Shown here piece after piece: positions 1 through 5,105 of a DNA stretch of 5,882 nt. The stretch is taken from assembly GCA_002434335.1 (NCBI GenBank), contig DJJW01000035.1, forward strand, positions 97,423 through 103,304, read 5' to 3'. Position 1 is the stretch's first letter; the number at the start of each line of letters is the position of its first letter. The translations under genes were made by a program, and so were the position numbers. Source of the stretch: Lachnoclostridium sp. UBA6558. Lineage in GTDB: Bacteria > Bacillota > Clostridia > Lachnospirales > Lachnospiraceae. The notes below the pieces were generated by a model, which was not told the DNA's origin, made no database searches, and saw only the letters and a program-made list of their open reading frames with translations.

Positions 1-72
1 ATGCGGTATCTCCAGCAACACACTCAACCGGAATATGGTTTTCGCCTCAAAGGTATAATCCTGTAAATAGGT

Positions 73-237
73 TTAACTTCTCATATCATCCTCCTCATCA
101 TCGAAATCTGAATCGTCGTCCTCATCGAAGTCATCAAAATCTTCGTCGTCTCTCCATTCATCCAGATAAGAATAATCCTCCTCTATATCAACAAAATCTT
201 CATCTGATAAATCATCTATTTCATCTTCATCATACAT
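73..237 (-). CDS. Small, extremely acidic protein of unknown function (54 aa)
   Basis: I translated this by hand from ATG at 237 to TAA at 73-75. It begins MYDEDEIDDLSDEDFVDIEE and ends DFDDEEDDMRS. Of 54 residues 33 are acidic (23 Asp, 10 Glu) and only two are basic (Arg29, Arg53), giving a net charge near -31. Hydrophobic content is mainly aromatic (Phe15, Tyr22, Tyr24, Trp28, Phe34, Phe37, Phe45) spaced through the acidic run. There is no Lys, Cys, Gly, Pro or Ala, no signal peptide and no membrane segment, so it should be cytoplasmic and probably disordered when alone. The start is supported by AAGGAGGG eight bases upstream. It follows the chitinase gene in the same direction but lies beyond a likely terminator, so it is probably a separate unit. 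Role unknown. Cation binding, DNA mimicry or a protein-partner tail are possible in principle, and none is shown here. Confidence 0.72.
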   Translation of the reverse strand: MYDEDEIDDLSDEDFVDIEEDYSYLDEWRDDEDFDDFDEDDDSDFDDEEDDMRS

Positions 238-245
238 TCTCTCTA

Positions 246-253
246 CCCTCCTT
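246..253 (-). promoter_or_regulatory. Strong ribosome binding site of the acidic miniprotein gene
   Basis: The minus strand reads AAGGAGGG, followed by eight bases and then ATG at 237. This is a near-perfect match to the 16S anti-Shine-Dalgarno end at ideal spacing. It is the main reason for accepting so short and low-complexity a reading frame as a real gene. Confidence 0.75.
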
Positions 254-481
254 CTTTTTATGTATGGTATTATTCATAGAAGAAATTCTACGGTATTAAT
301 TTAGCTGTATCACAACTATTTTATGCATGATAAATTCAAAGTTTTAACATTTTTACAAATACTTTGTAATTTCTTATTAATTTATTGGATTTTATTTGTA
401 CCTACTACAGACTCAACTTCAGATATCACATACATTAATATTAACAATCCCTTAATAAGATTGCATATTTATTATGGAAAA

Positions 482-580
482 GAAAAGCCTCTGCTTTCGT
501 ATTAAATCAGTAAGTTGCTTGCCTTCTTCAAAGAAAAGGAAAACTTTTACAAGATTATTACCAAAGGCCAGAGGCTTTTC
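482..580 (-). terminator. Probable transcription terminator of the glucanase-chitinase operon (long-loop inverted repeat)
   Basis: Read on the minus strand, GAAAAGCCTCTG (580-569) pairs perfectly with CAGAGGCTTTTC (493-482). The 3' arm runs straight into TTTTCC, so the transcript ends in a U-rich stretch, as in an intrinsic terminator. The 5' arm begins 44 bases past the chitinase stop codon. The oddity is the loop of 75 bases, far longer than the usual 3-10, although an inner CCTT...AAGG hairpin could compact it. On the plus strand no T-tract follows, so the minus orientation is preferred. It could instead be a 3' mRNA-stability structure. Confidence 0.55.
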
Positions 581-624
581 CAGATTAATTGTTTATATGG
601 ACTAATATTTTATAGACTAATACT

Positions 625-2436
625 TTATTCACTAAAATTTGCTCTTACCGTATCGCCGATTGCATTTAAGAGACTTTTACTTTTATCCGTTGTATCCTGG
701 CTTAATTCCCAGATCATAATACCGCCGACATTATCGCATGCCCACTGGCTCTTCTTCTTTATGGTAGGTATTCCGTTATAGTATGCTTCCATACCATTAA
801 TCATAGAAATATCTGTATTGTAAGCCTGAGGATTTACTGCAAGTATTTCGGCATAAGAAGCCCAGGAGGGTCTGCCGTAGAAAGGAACGCCAAGAACTAC
901 CTTCTCAGCAGGCATATGTCTTGTATTCTTCCAGTACTCAGCTGATTTAACAGCAAAATCATAGGTGGAATGCCTGTTTCCGTCACCGCCGTCATAAGCC
1001 ATAACATTAAACCAGTCTACTATGCTGATTACCTTATCAGTTTGTCCGGCAGAATCCCAATAAATGACACCTTCCGGTGTTACACCGCTTAACACGGCAG
1101 CAGTTAAAAGCATGTTATTCTTATTAAGCTCACTCCTTAAATATACCATCAAAGCTTCATACTGGTTTTTACTGGTTCCGTCAGCTCTTGGATGCTCCCA
1201 GTCCATATCCACACCATCAAAACCATATTGCTTCGCCATAGCAACGATGGCATCGCCAAACTTCTTAATTTTTTCAGGTGTACTGGTAGCTGACATAAAG
1301 GTAGCTTCCAGTGGAGTTCCGTTGTAGGACCAGCCGCCAATGGCAAGGAGGACTTTAACACCCTTCTGGTGTGCCTGGCTGATAATCTGCACGGCAGCTG
1401 ATGAATTCTCCAGTGGCAGCAAAGCTCCATCGCTGGTTGGAATGGCAAAAGCATAATTTATATGTGTAAGGTTATTATACTGTATTGTGTTAATCTTATC
1501 AGGCTGCCAGCTTGGATAATAGCCAACAACCTTAAATCCTGTAACAGGCTCTCCGGGACCGCCTGGATCCGTTGTTCCGGTAAGAAAGGACCACTTCTGA
1601 GCATCTGTTCCGTTATCTGTATACTGCTGTACAGCGGTCCCGTCTGCTGTTGCTGAACCTTTAACATCCATAACAAGTCCGCTCGCTTTGGAAATTACCT
1701 TGTAATAACCGTCTCCGGTACTTTTAATCTGCCATCTCTGAGCATCAGTTCCGTTGTCATTCCACTGCTGCAGCTGTACACCACTTGTTACAGAACTATT
1801 GGGAACATCCAGAACTTTACCGCTATGTACTGCTGTTATCTTATAATAGCCGTCTGCCTGTTTTTCTACTTTAAATTGTTGATTTGTTACGGAAGAATCT
1901 GTCCAAAGTTGAAGCTTTGCACCATCTGCTGTAGATTTATCAGCAATATCCAGTAGCTTACCGCTAACCTTACTTGATATACGATAGGTTCCGTCAGCAA
2001 CTTCAGGTGTTATAGGATTTCCGGATACCAGTTCCCAAACAGATGCTACTCCGGGTGTTTCTCCCTGTGTCCACCATTTAGCTTTATAGACAGCTCCATT
2101 ATAAGTTACATAATTTCCGCCTGTATATGCTTTTCCTGCATTCCAGGTTTCATAATTACCGCCGTTGGCGGACACCAGTTCCCAAACAGATGCCACTCCG
2201 GGTGTTTCTCCCTGCGTCCACCATTTAGCCTTATAATCAGCTCCGTTATAAGAAACCATGTCACCGGCTACATAAGCTTTGGCACTGTCCCAAGCTTGAA
2301 AGGTACTGGCAGATACAGAAAAAGAGCCGATACCTCCAGGCAGGATACCATTTGTTCCGGGCAGTACAGTTGTTATGAAAAGCGCTGCAAGTGTTAAAAT
2401 AACCACACCCAGGAGTTTCTTGCTTTTTTTAATCAT
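625..2436 (-). CDS. Secreted modular chitinase: CBM5/12 x2, CBM13, GH18 (603 aa)
   Basis: This is an extracellular endo-chitinase hydrolysing beta-1,4-GlcNAc linkages. Residues 1-43 form a Sec signal peptide (Lys-rich start, hydrophobic core, cleavage likely after VSA43). Two chitin-binding CBM5/12 modules follow (about 46-89 and 95-138), each with the KWWTQGETPG core. Next come a ricin-type CBM13 trefoil (149-284) with QW repeats, a Gly/Pro linker (287-299) and a GH18 barrel (301-603). The GH18 signature FDGVDMDWEHP gives D407, D410, D412 and the catalytic acid E414. AIGG (365-368) stands in place of SxGG, MAYD is at 479-482, and the barrel-closing Trp is W576. Only about 55 residues separate GVPFYG from IMIWELSQD, so the chitinase insertion domain seems absent, which suggests an open endo-type cleft (inference). 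The start is set by AAGGGGG six bases upstream. It is the second gene of an operon with the beta-1,3-glucanase, fitting fungal wall degradation. Confidence 0.95.
   Translation of the reverse strand: MIKKSKKLLGVVILTLAALFITTVLPGTNGILPGGIGSFSVSASTFQAWDSAKAYVAGDMVSYNGADYKAKWWTQGETPGVASVWELVSANGGNYETWNAGKAYTGGNYVTYNGAVYKAKWWTQGETPGVASVWELVSGNPITPEVADGTYRISSKVSGKLLDIADKSTADGAKLQLWTDSSVTNQQFKVEKQADGYYKITAVHSGKVLDVPNSSVTSGVQLQQWNDNGTDAQRWQIKSTGDGYYKVISKASGLVMDVKGSATADGTAVQQYTDNGTDAQKWSFLTGTTDPGGPGEPVTGFKVVGYYPSWQPDKINTIQYNNLTHINYAFAIPTSDGALLPLENSSAAVQIISQAHQKGVKVLLAIGGWSYNGTPLEATFMSATSTPEKIKKFGDAIVAMAKQYGFDGVDMDWEHPRADGTSKNQYEALMVYLRSELNKNNMLLTAAVLSGVTPEGVIYWDSAGQTDKVISIVDWFNVMAYDGGDGNRHSTYDFAVKSAEYWKNTRHMPAEKVVLGVPFYGRPSWASYAEILAVNPQAYNTDISMINGMEAYYNGIPTIKKKSQWACDNVGGIMIWELSQDTTDKSKSLLNAIGDTVRANFSE
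1585..1992 (-). repeat. CBM13 module copy in the chitinase gene
   Basis: These 408 bases encode chitinase residues 149-284, a three-subdomain ricin-B-like lectin fold with QLWTD, QQWNDNGT and QQYTDNGT segments. The module aligns without gaps to residues 121-256 of the neighbouring glucanase. By hand count 102 of 136 residues match, and the last subdomain shares the run VQQYTDNGTDAQ exactly. It is a dispersed intergenic duplication within one operon. Confidence 0.85.
2023..2235 (-). repeat. Tandem 147-bp duplication encoding the two CBM5/12 modules
   Basis: Two units with a 147-bp period lie inside the chitinase gene. The stretches 2023-2088 and 2170-2235 encode exactly the same 22 residues (Y68-S89 and Y117-S138, core KWWTQGETPGVASVWELV) and differ by only a few, synonymous bases. 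The preceding halves of the modules have diverged more (for example AYVAGDMVSYNG against AYTGGNYVTYNG). This points to a recent duplication or to gene conversion confined to the aromatic binding-face half. Confidence 0.85.
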
Positions 2437-2442
2437 ATAATT

Positions 2443-2449
2443 CCCCCTT
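2443..2449 (-). promoter_or_regulatory. Ribosome binding site of the chitinase gene in the 29-bp intercistronic gap
   Basis: The minus strand reads AAGGGGG, then six bases, then ATG at 2436. The glucanase stop codon (2466-2468) lies only 29 bases upstream of this start. There is no promoter- or terminator-like sequence between them, so the two genes should be translated from one mRNA. Confidence 0.7.
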
Positions 2450-2465
2450 CTTATAATAATTCAAT

Positions 2466-4247
2466 TTACCAGCCAACTCTGATTATAAGACCCTTTGGAT
2501 CTCCTACCTCCAGATAAGAGGCCTGCCCGTTTACATCATCATAGCAGAAACCATATGCCAGTCCGTCGATACTGTGATCGTGCCAGAATTTTGCGTAATA
2601 ATTGGCAGGAGCAGCTTTATAGTACTTAGAAGGATTGTTCCAGTCTGCGGTATTTCCATACACATGTCTGTTAAGCGCAGCGCAAACTTCAGCATTACTG
2701 GCTCCACCGATCCCGAGTAAAATATCCCTGGTTGATATGCTTGAATACCCTGCGAAATAATTCGCATAGGTTCCGCCTGTATTAAATGGTCCGCTGATAG
2801 GGCAAACGATTCGATAAGGAGCCTGCAGGGTTCCCAAAGACTTGAATTCTGTGGGAACTTCATTCTGATACTTGGTAAACAGACCTGCTCTGGTTTCAGA
2901 TTCCAGTTCTCCCACTGTCCGGTCATAATTACCGGCTTTATTTACAAGCCTGTGCTGAACCGGGAACCCAAACTGATCCACTCTTGTGGTATTACCGTGA
3001 TATCCGGCGTCATCTACCGTAAACTCTACAAAATCAAAATAGATGTTACGGTTAGGATCCGTAGGATTGTTGATATCCGGGCCTGCAAAACCATCATTAT
3101 AAGTCTTAATATAGCAAGGTGAGCCTACACTTAGGAACATCCTTCCGGAGACTATTTTCGGAAGATATACCCAGGAGGATTCACTTACTTTATGATAAAT
3201 ATTAGCGTAATTTACTCCATTTTTGGTCAGATGTCCTGCCGCATCATTAAGTGCTGCAGAAATTGGAATAAGATTACCGGAAAGATCCAGATAGCACCAT
3301 GCACCGGTAGCCGGATTTTTTCCGATTACACCCCAGTATATCTGATTGTCTGAATAAGCACCTCCGGTACCATTCATAACCTTCACACTGACTCCGCCTC
3401 CAGAAGGATTCGGTATGGAGGAAGCAGCAATTGAATAAATGGAATTACCCGTTCCTCCGCCGGAATCCCCTACCAAAGTAAAGGACCATCTCTGTGCATC
3501 GGTTCCATTGTCAGTATACTGTTGTACCACCGCACCATCTGTGGTCTGTGAGCTCCGCACATCCATGGCAAGTCCGCTGACTTTAGAGATTACTTTGTAG
3601 TATCCTCCTCCGGTATCTATTATGCTAAAGCGCTGAGCACTGGTGCCGTTATCCGTCCATTGCTGCAATTGCACACTGTTGCTCAGAGAACTGTTCGGTA
3701 CATCCAGCACCAGTCCGCTGTGTACTGCGGTTATTTTATAGTATCCATCGGATTGTTTCTCTAATTTAAACTGTTGATTTGTTGTATTGCTGTTACTCCA
3801 TTGTTGTACTTTAGCTCCGGCAGCGGTTGACTTATCCGTAATATCAAGAACTTTCCCGCTGACTTTGCTGGTTATCCTATAAATCCCCCCGTTTTTTAGT
3901 CCGGCTGCTTGTCCTGAGTAGGTATAAGTTGAACTGTCATAAGCCGGGGTGCCATTGTTATAGGTAAAGAAATATTCAATAACAGAGCCAGTAGTCCATT
4001 GAACGCTCTGCTCATACCTTGCTGCCCCTGAATTATAGGACATTCTCAGGTTCTGCTGATCACCTGCGTTCACTTTGTAATGAACATCCACCCAGGTTGT
4101 ATTTACGGTTGACTTAAACCAAATTACCGCATTACTGCCGGAAACATCTACTCCTTGCGTAAAGTCTGCTGCTGAGACTTTCATTGTGAGCAGCATCGAA
4201 AACATCAGTACCAAAACCAAGCCGCACTTAAGCAATTTCTTTGTCAT
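2466..4247 (-). CDS. Secreted GH64 endo-beta-1,3-glucanase with CBM56-like and CBM13 modules (593 aa)
   Basis: GH64 enzymes cleave beta-1,3-glucan (laminarin, curdlan, fungal walls), typically releasing laminaripentaose. Residues 1-26 are a Sec signal peptide (cleavage after KVSA26). Residues 28-111 resemble CBM56, a beta-1,3-glucan-binding beta-sandwich already known attached to GH64 enzymes (VDVHYKVNAGDQQNLRMS, EYFFTYNNGTPAYDS). A CBM13 trefoil follows (121-256), then a Gly-rich linker (260-267), then the GH64/thaumatin-like catalytic domain (about 269-593). E408 in FDFVEFT and D424 in TTRVDQFGFP lie 16 residues apart, the same spacing as the catalytic Glu154/Asp170 pair known for the Streptomyces laminaripentaose-producing enzyme. 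The C-terminal segment YGFCYDDVNGQAS is also family-typical. GAAAGGG (4260-4254) lies six bases upstream of the start. It is the first gene of the operon with the chitinase. The domain set is complete. Confidence 0.93.
   Translation of the reverse strand: MTKKLLKCGLVLVLMFSMLLTMKVSAADFTQGVDVSGSNAVIWFKSTVNTTWVDVHYKVNAGDQQNLRMSYNSGAARYEQSVQWTTGSVIEYFFTYNNGTPAYDSSTYTYSGQAAGLKNGGIYRITSKVSGKVLDITDKSTAAGAKVQQWSNSNTTNQQFKLEKQSDGYYKITAVHSGLVLDVPNSSLSNSVQLQQWTDNGTSAQRFSIIDTGGGYYKVISKVSGLAMDVRSSQTTDGAVVQQYTDNGTDAQRWSFTLVGDSGGGTGNSIYSIAASSIPNPSGGGVSVKVMNGTGGAYSDNQIYWGVIGKNPATGAWCYLDLSGNLIPISAALNDAAGHLTKNGVNYANIYHKVSESSWVYLPKIVSGRMFLSVGSPCYIKTYNDGFAGPDINNPTDPNRNIYFDFVEFTVDDAGYHGNTTRVDQFGFPVQHRLVNKAGNYDRTVGELESETRAGLFTKYQNEVPTEFKSLGTLQAPYRIVCPISGPFNTGGTYANYFAGYSSISTRDILLGIGGASNAEVCAALNRHVYGNTADWNNPSKYYKAAPANYYAKFWHDHSIDGLAYGFCYDDVNGQASYLEVGDPKGLIIRVGW
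3480..3887 (-). repeat. CBM13 module copy in the glucanase gene
   Basis: These 408 bases encode glucanase residues 121-256 and are the partner of the chitinase CBM13 copy. The copies have the same length, need no gap, and are about 75% identical in protein by hand count. The surrounding domains (CBM56/GH64 here, CBM5/GH18 there) are unrelated, so this module alone was copied between the genes. Confidence 0.85.
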
Positions 4248-4363
4248 AGCTTTCCCTTTCCTTTCTTATTGATATGACTTCTTATACTGACTTCAAGCAA
4301 CATCAAATGTCTTGGTTTTTTACTTTTTTCTGTTCACTCCTCCCCTCATAGACTCTTGTTAAA

Positions 4364-4369
4364 ATTATA
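4364..4369 (-). promoter_or_regulatory. Candidate -10 element of the glucanase-chitinase operon
   Basis: The minus strand reads TATAAT, preceded by TTTTG, and is the only perfect -10 hexamer in this direction between the glucanase start and about 4700. No good -35 is found at 16-18 bases (the sequence there is TATAGT). It would give a leader of about 110 bases. The weak -35 suggests an activator-dependent promoter, or that the real promoter is elsewhere. Confidence 0.35.
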
Positions 4370-4398
4370 CAAAAGCCACCCCTACAACTATAATTTCG

Positions 4399-4428
4399 TT
4401 GATTTAGAAGAATATGTAAATGTATAAT
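4399..4428 (+). promoter_or_regulatory. Possible plus-strand promoter (TTGATT-18-TATAAT)
   Basis: TTGATT (4399-4404) and a perfect TATAAT (4423-4428) are 18 bases apart. The nearest plus-strand gene starts almost 680 bases downstream, so it would drive a very long leader or a non-coding transcript. In DNA this AT-rich such a match can arise by chance, so the call is tentative. Confidence 0.25.
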
Positions 4429-4464
4429 CTTGTGATTATTTGCTTATTTTTGTTTTATGCAAAT

Positions 4465-4480
4465 TAATCGGGCCTGATTA
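4465..4480. promoter_or_regulatory. Near-palindromic putative operator TAATCGGGCCTGATTA
   Basis: The 16-base sequence matches its own reverse complement at 14 of 16 positions (TAATC...GATTA around GGCC). Its GC-rich core stands out in very AT-rich DNA, about 100 bases upstream of the candidate glucanase -10. The overlapping GCCT-gatt-AGGC (4472-4483) is an alternative small hairpin. The cognate regulator is unknown. Confidence 0.35.
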
Positions 4481-4656
4481 GGCAGAATAAAGACTGTTTT
4501 TTAGTGATGTTTACCTTTTTAAGATGAATAAGTCAACTATTTTTAAGCAGTAAATACGAACTTTTCTATTACTTTATAAAAATAATGGTAATTATCACAT
4601 ACTTTTCGAAATTTATATTGCTTATTTTGGAAATAAATGTTATTCTGTATTTAAAA

Positions 4657-4670
4657 TGTAAGCTCTTACA
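4657..4670. promoter_or_regulatory. Putative LacI/CcpA-type operator, copy 1 (TGTAAGCTCTTACA)
   Basis: This is a perfect TGTAAG-CT-CTTACA inverted repeat of 14 bases. It resembles the catabolite-responsive element family and fits the clostridial variant form TGTAA-spacer-TTACA described for CcpA, but lacks the central CG of classical LacI-family sites. A second, imperfect copy lies 119 bases downstream. A TATATT hexamer starts 35 bases after the left end of this site, mirroring copy 2. Confidence 0.55.
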
Positions 4671-4775
4671 TATTTATTTGTTATCAGGAAGTATATTTTG
4701 TTAACTTATCTTATGAAAAGTAATCCAACGCCTATAATTATCATATATCTTATGTGATTATTTTTCGTCTTTATA

Positions 4776-4789
4776 TGTAAGCTCTTTCA
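4776..4789. promoter_or_regulatory. Putative LacI/CcpA-type operator, copy 2 (TGTAAGCTCTTTCA)
   Basis: It differs from copy 1 at one base and is likewise preceded by A and followed by an AT-rich stretch ending in ATTTG, so the similarity reaches past the palindrome. Its right edge overlaps the -35 region belonging to the TATAAT at 4810-4815, a position where a bound LacI-family protein could block or contact RNA polymerase for the pectinase gene. Confidence 0.55.
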
Positions 4790-4815
4790 ATGTATATTTG
4801 ATAATTTTATATAAT
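4786..4815 (+). promoter_or_regulatory. Candidate promoter of the pectate lyase gene (TTCAAT-18-TATAAT)
   Basis: A perfect -10 TATAAT (4810-4815) is preceded at 18 bases by TTCAAT, a poor -35 that overlaps operator copy 2. Transcription would start near 4822 and give a leader of about 285 bases. The weak -35 with an adjoining operator fits a regulated promoter. Other TATAAT-like hexamers (for example 4733-4738) make the choice uncertain. Confidence 0.4.
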
Positions 4816-4930
4816 TTACAACCACATATTTACAATTGGTCTTATAGGCTATGAAGAACTTTTTAAATAATTGATTTATTTCTAAGGATTGTATTATCTG
4901 ACTTTCAACCTAAATGATATATACATGATT

Positions 4931-5057
4931 ATGAGGATGAAGGAATCTACGGAATTTATTTTATTTATGAAAGGAGGCTCAGAAGAAAATTATTGAGGAG
5001 GTATTTGCGTCTATAGAACATATGGCTAAACTGGTAAAGAAAGGAGGCTCTTTTTAA
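4931..5057 (+). other. Pectinase leader with two short overlapping frames and an exact AGGAGG-containing repeat
   Basis: A 21-codon frame (4931-4996) reads MRMKESTEFILFMKGGSEENY. A second frame, shifted by one base, is open from 4971 to the stop at 5055-5057 and reads IIEEVFASIEHMAKLVKKGG then SF. Neither has a well-placed ribosome binding site for an ATG. Joined by a frameshift they would make a plausible peptide of about 41 residues. The 11-base sequence AAAGGAGGCTC occurs exactly at 4970-4980 and 5040-5050. It may be a leader peptide, a decayed gene or a structured leader; I cannot decide. Confidence 0.25.
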
Positions 5058-5090
5058 TAATACCAAATCATATGTTTTAAAGAAAATAAA

Positions 5091-5096
5091 AGGAGG
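5091..5096 (+). promoter_or_regulatory. Ribosome binding site of the pectate lyase gene
   Basis: AGGAGG with upstream AAAA lies nine bases before ATG at 5106. The following frame opens with a classical signal peptide, so this fixes the start and separates it from the earlier AGGAGG motifs of the leader, which have no usable start codon at the right distance. Confidence 0.8.
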
Positions 5097-5105
5097 TAAA
5101 TAATT

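Larger units (their letters stand above)
238..624. other. AT-rich intergenic gap between acidic miniprotein gene and chitinase gene
   Basis: The gap holds the ribosome binding site of the miniprotein, a long-loop inverted repeat that is probably the end of the chitinase operon, and otherwise AT-rich DNA. I see no convincing -35/-10 pair for the miniprotein gene on the minus strand. A short TAGAA-gaaa-TTCTA inverted repeat (277-290) sits upstream of it, but a 5-bp AT stem is weak. A 60-codon plus-strand frame here lacks a ribosome binding site and runs into the terminator stem, so I do not call it. Confidence 0.6.
4248..5105. other. Long divergent regulatory region between glucanase operon and pectate lyase gene
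   Basis: These 858 bases of strongly AT-rich DNA hold no gene I can defend. They separate two divergent transcription units and must contain both promoters. From the glucanase side they hold a GAAAGGG ribosome binding site, a minus-strand TATAAT (4369-4364), a plus-strand TATAAT candidate (4423-4428), a GC-centred near-palindrome (4465-4480), two TGTAAGCTCTTnCA sites, a TATAAT at 4810-4815, and a leader with repeated AGGAGG motifs and short frames before the pectinase. I could not identify a known riboswitch. Confidence 0.7.

Noticed and set aside
1..66. Short open frames touching the left window edge (plus frame 1 ending TAA at 64-66; plus frame 2 ending TAA at 56-58)
   Set aside because: Only about 20 codons are visible, no family is recognisable, and the opposite strand is equally open over part of it. 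It could be the tail of an upstream gene, but nothing supports a choice.
277..290. TAGAA-gaaa-TTCTA inverted repeat upstream of the acidic miniprotein gene
   Set aside because: A 5-bp AT-rich stem is expected by chance in such sequence, and no promoter can be fitted around it.
3..296. Long His/Arg/Pro-rich open frame on the plus strand
   Set aside because: It is the antisense of the Asp/Glu-rich miniprotein: GAT, GAC and GAA codons give stop-free ATC, GTC and TTC runs on the other strand. It has no suitable start or ribosome binding site.
323..505. 60-codon plus-strand frame with a hydrophobic stretch near its start
   Set aside because: There is no Shine-Dalgarno before the ATG, the composition is that of AT-rich spacer, and it runs into the probable terminator stem.
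515..781. 88-codon plus-strand frame overlapping the chitinase 3' end
   Set aside because: It is antisense to GH18 coding sequence for more than half its length, lacks a ribosome binding site, and spans one arm of the terminator.
1064..1676. Several 60-100 codon frames on both strands inside the chitinase gene
   Set aside because: They are out-of-frame shadows of the GH18/CBM13 coding sequence, which has unambiguous family motifs in its own frame.
2531..2926. 131-codon minus-strand frame inside the glucanase gene
   Set aside because: It is an alternative frame of the GH64 domain; the in-frame reading has the catalytic Glu/Asp pair and ends properly at 2466.
3624..3639. CRE-like GCTAAAGCGCTGAGCA sequence inside the glucanase gene
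   Set aside because: It lies deep in the CBM13 coding region, and the symmetry is imperfect. The codons are explained by the protein sequence.
5036..5055. Small AAAGA...TCTTT hairpin followed by T's as a possible attenuator terminator before the pectinase gene
   Set aside because: The stem has five base pairs, four of them A-T, and only two further T's follow. It is too weak to terminate transcription on its own.
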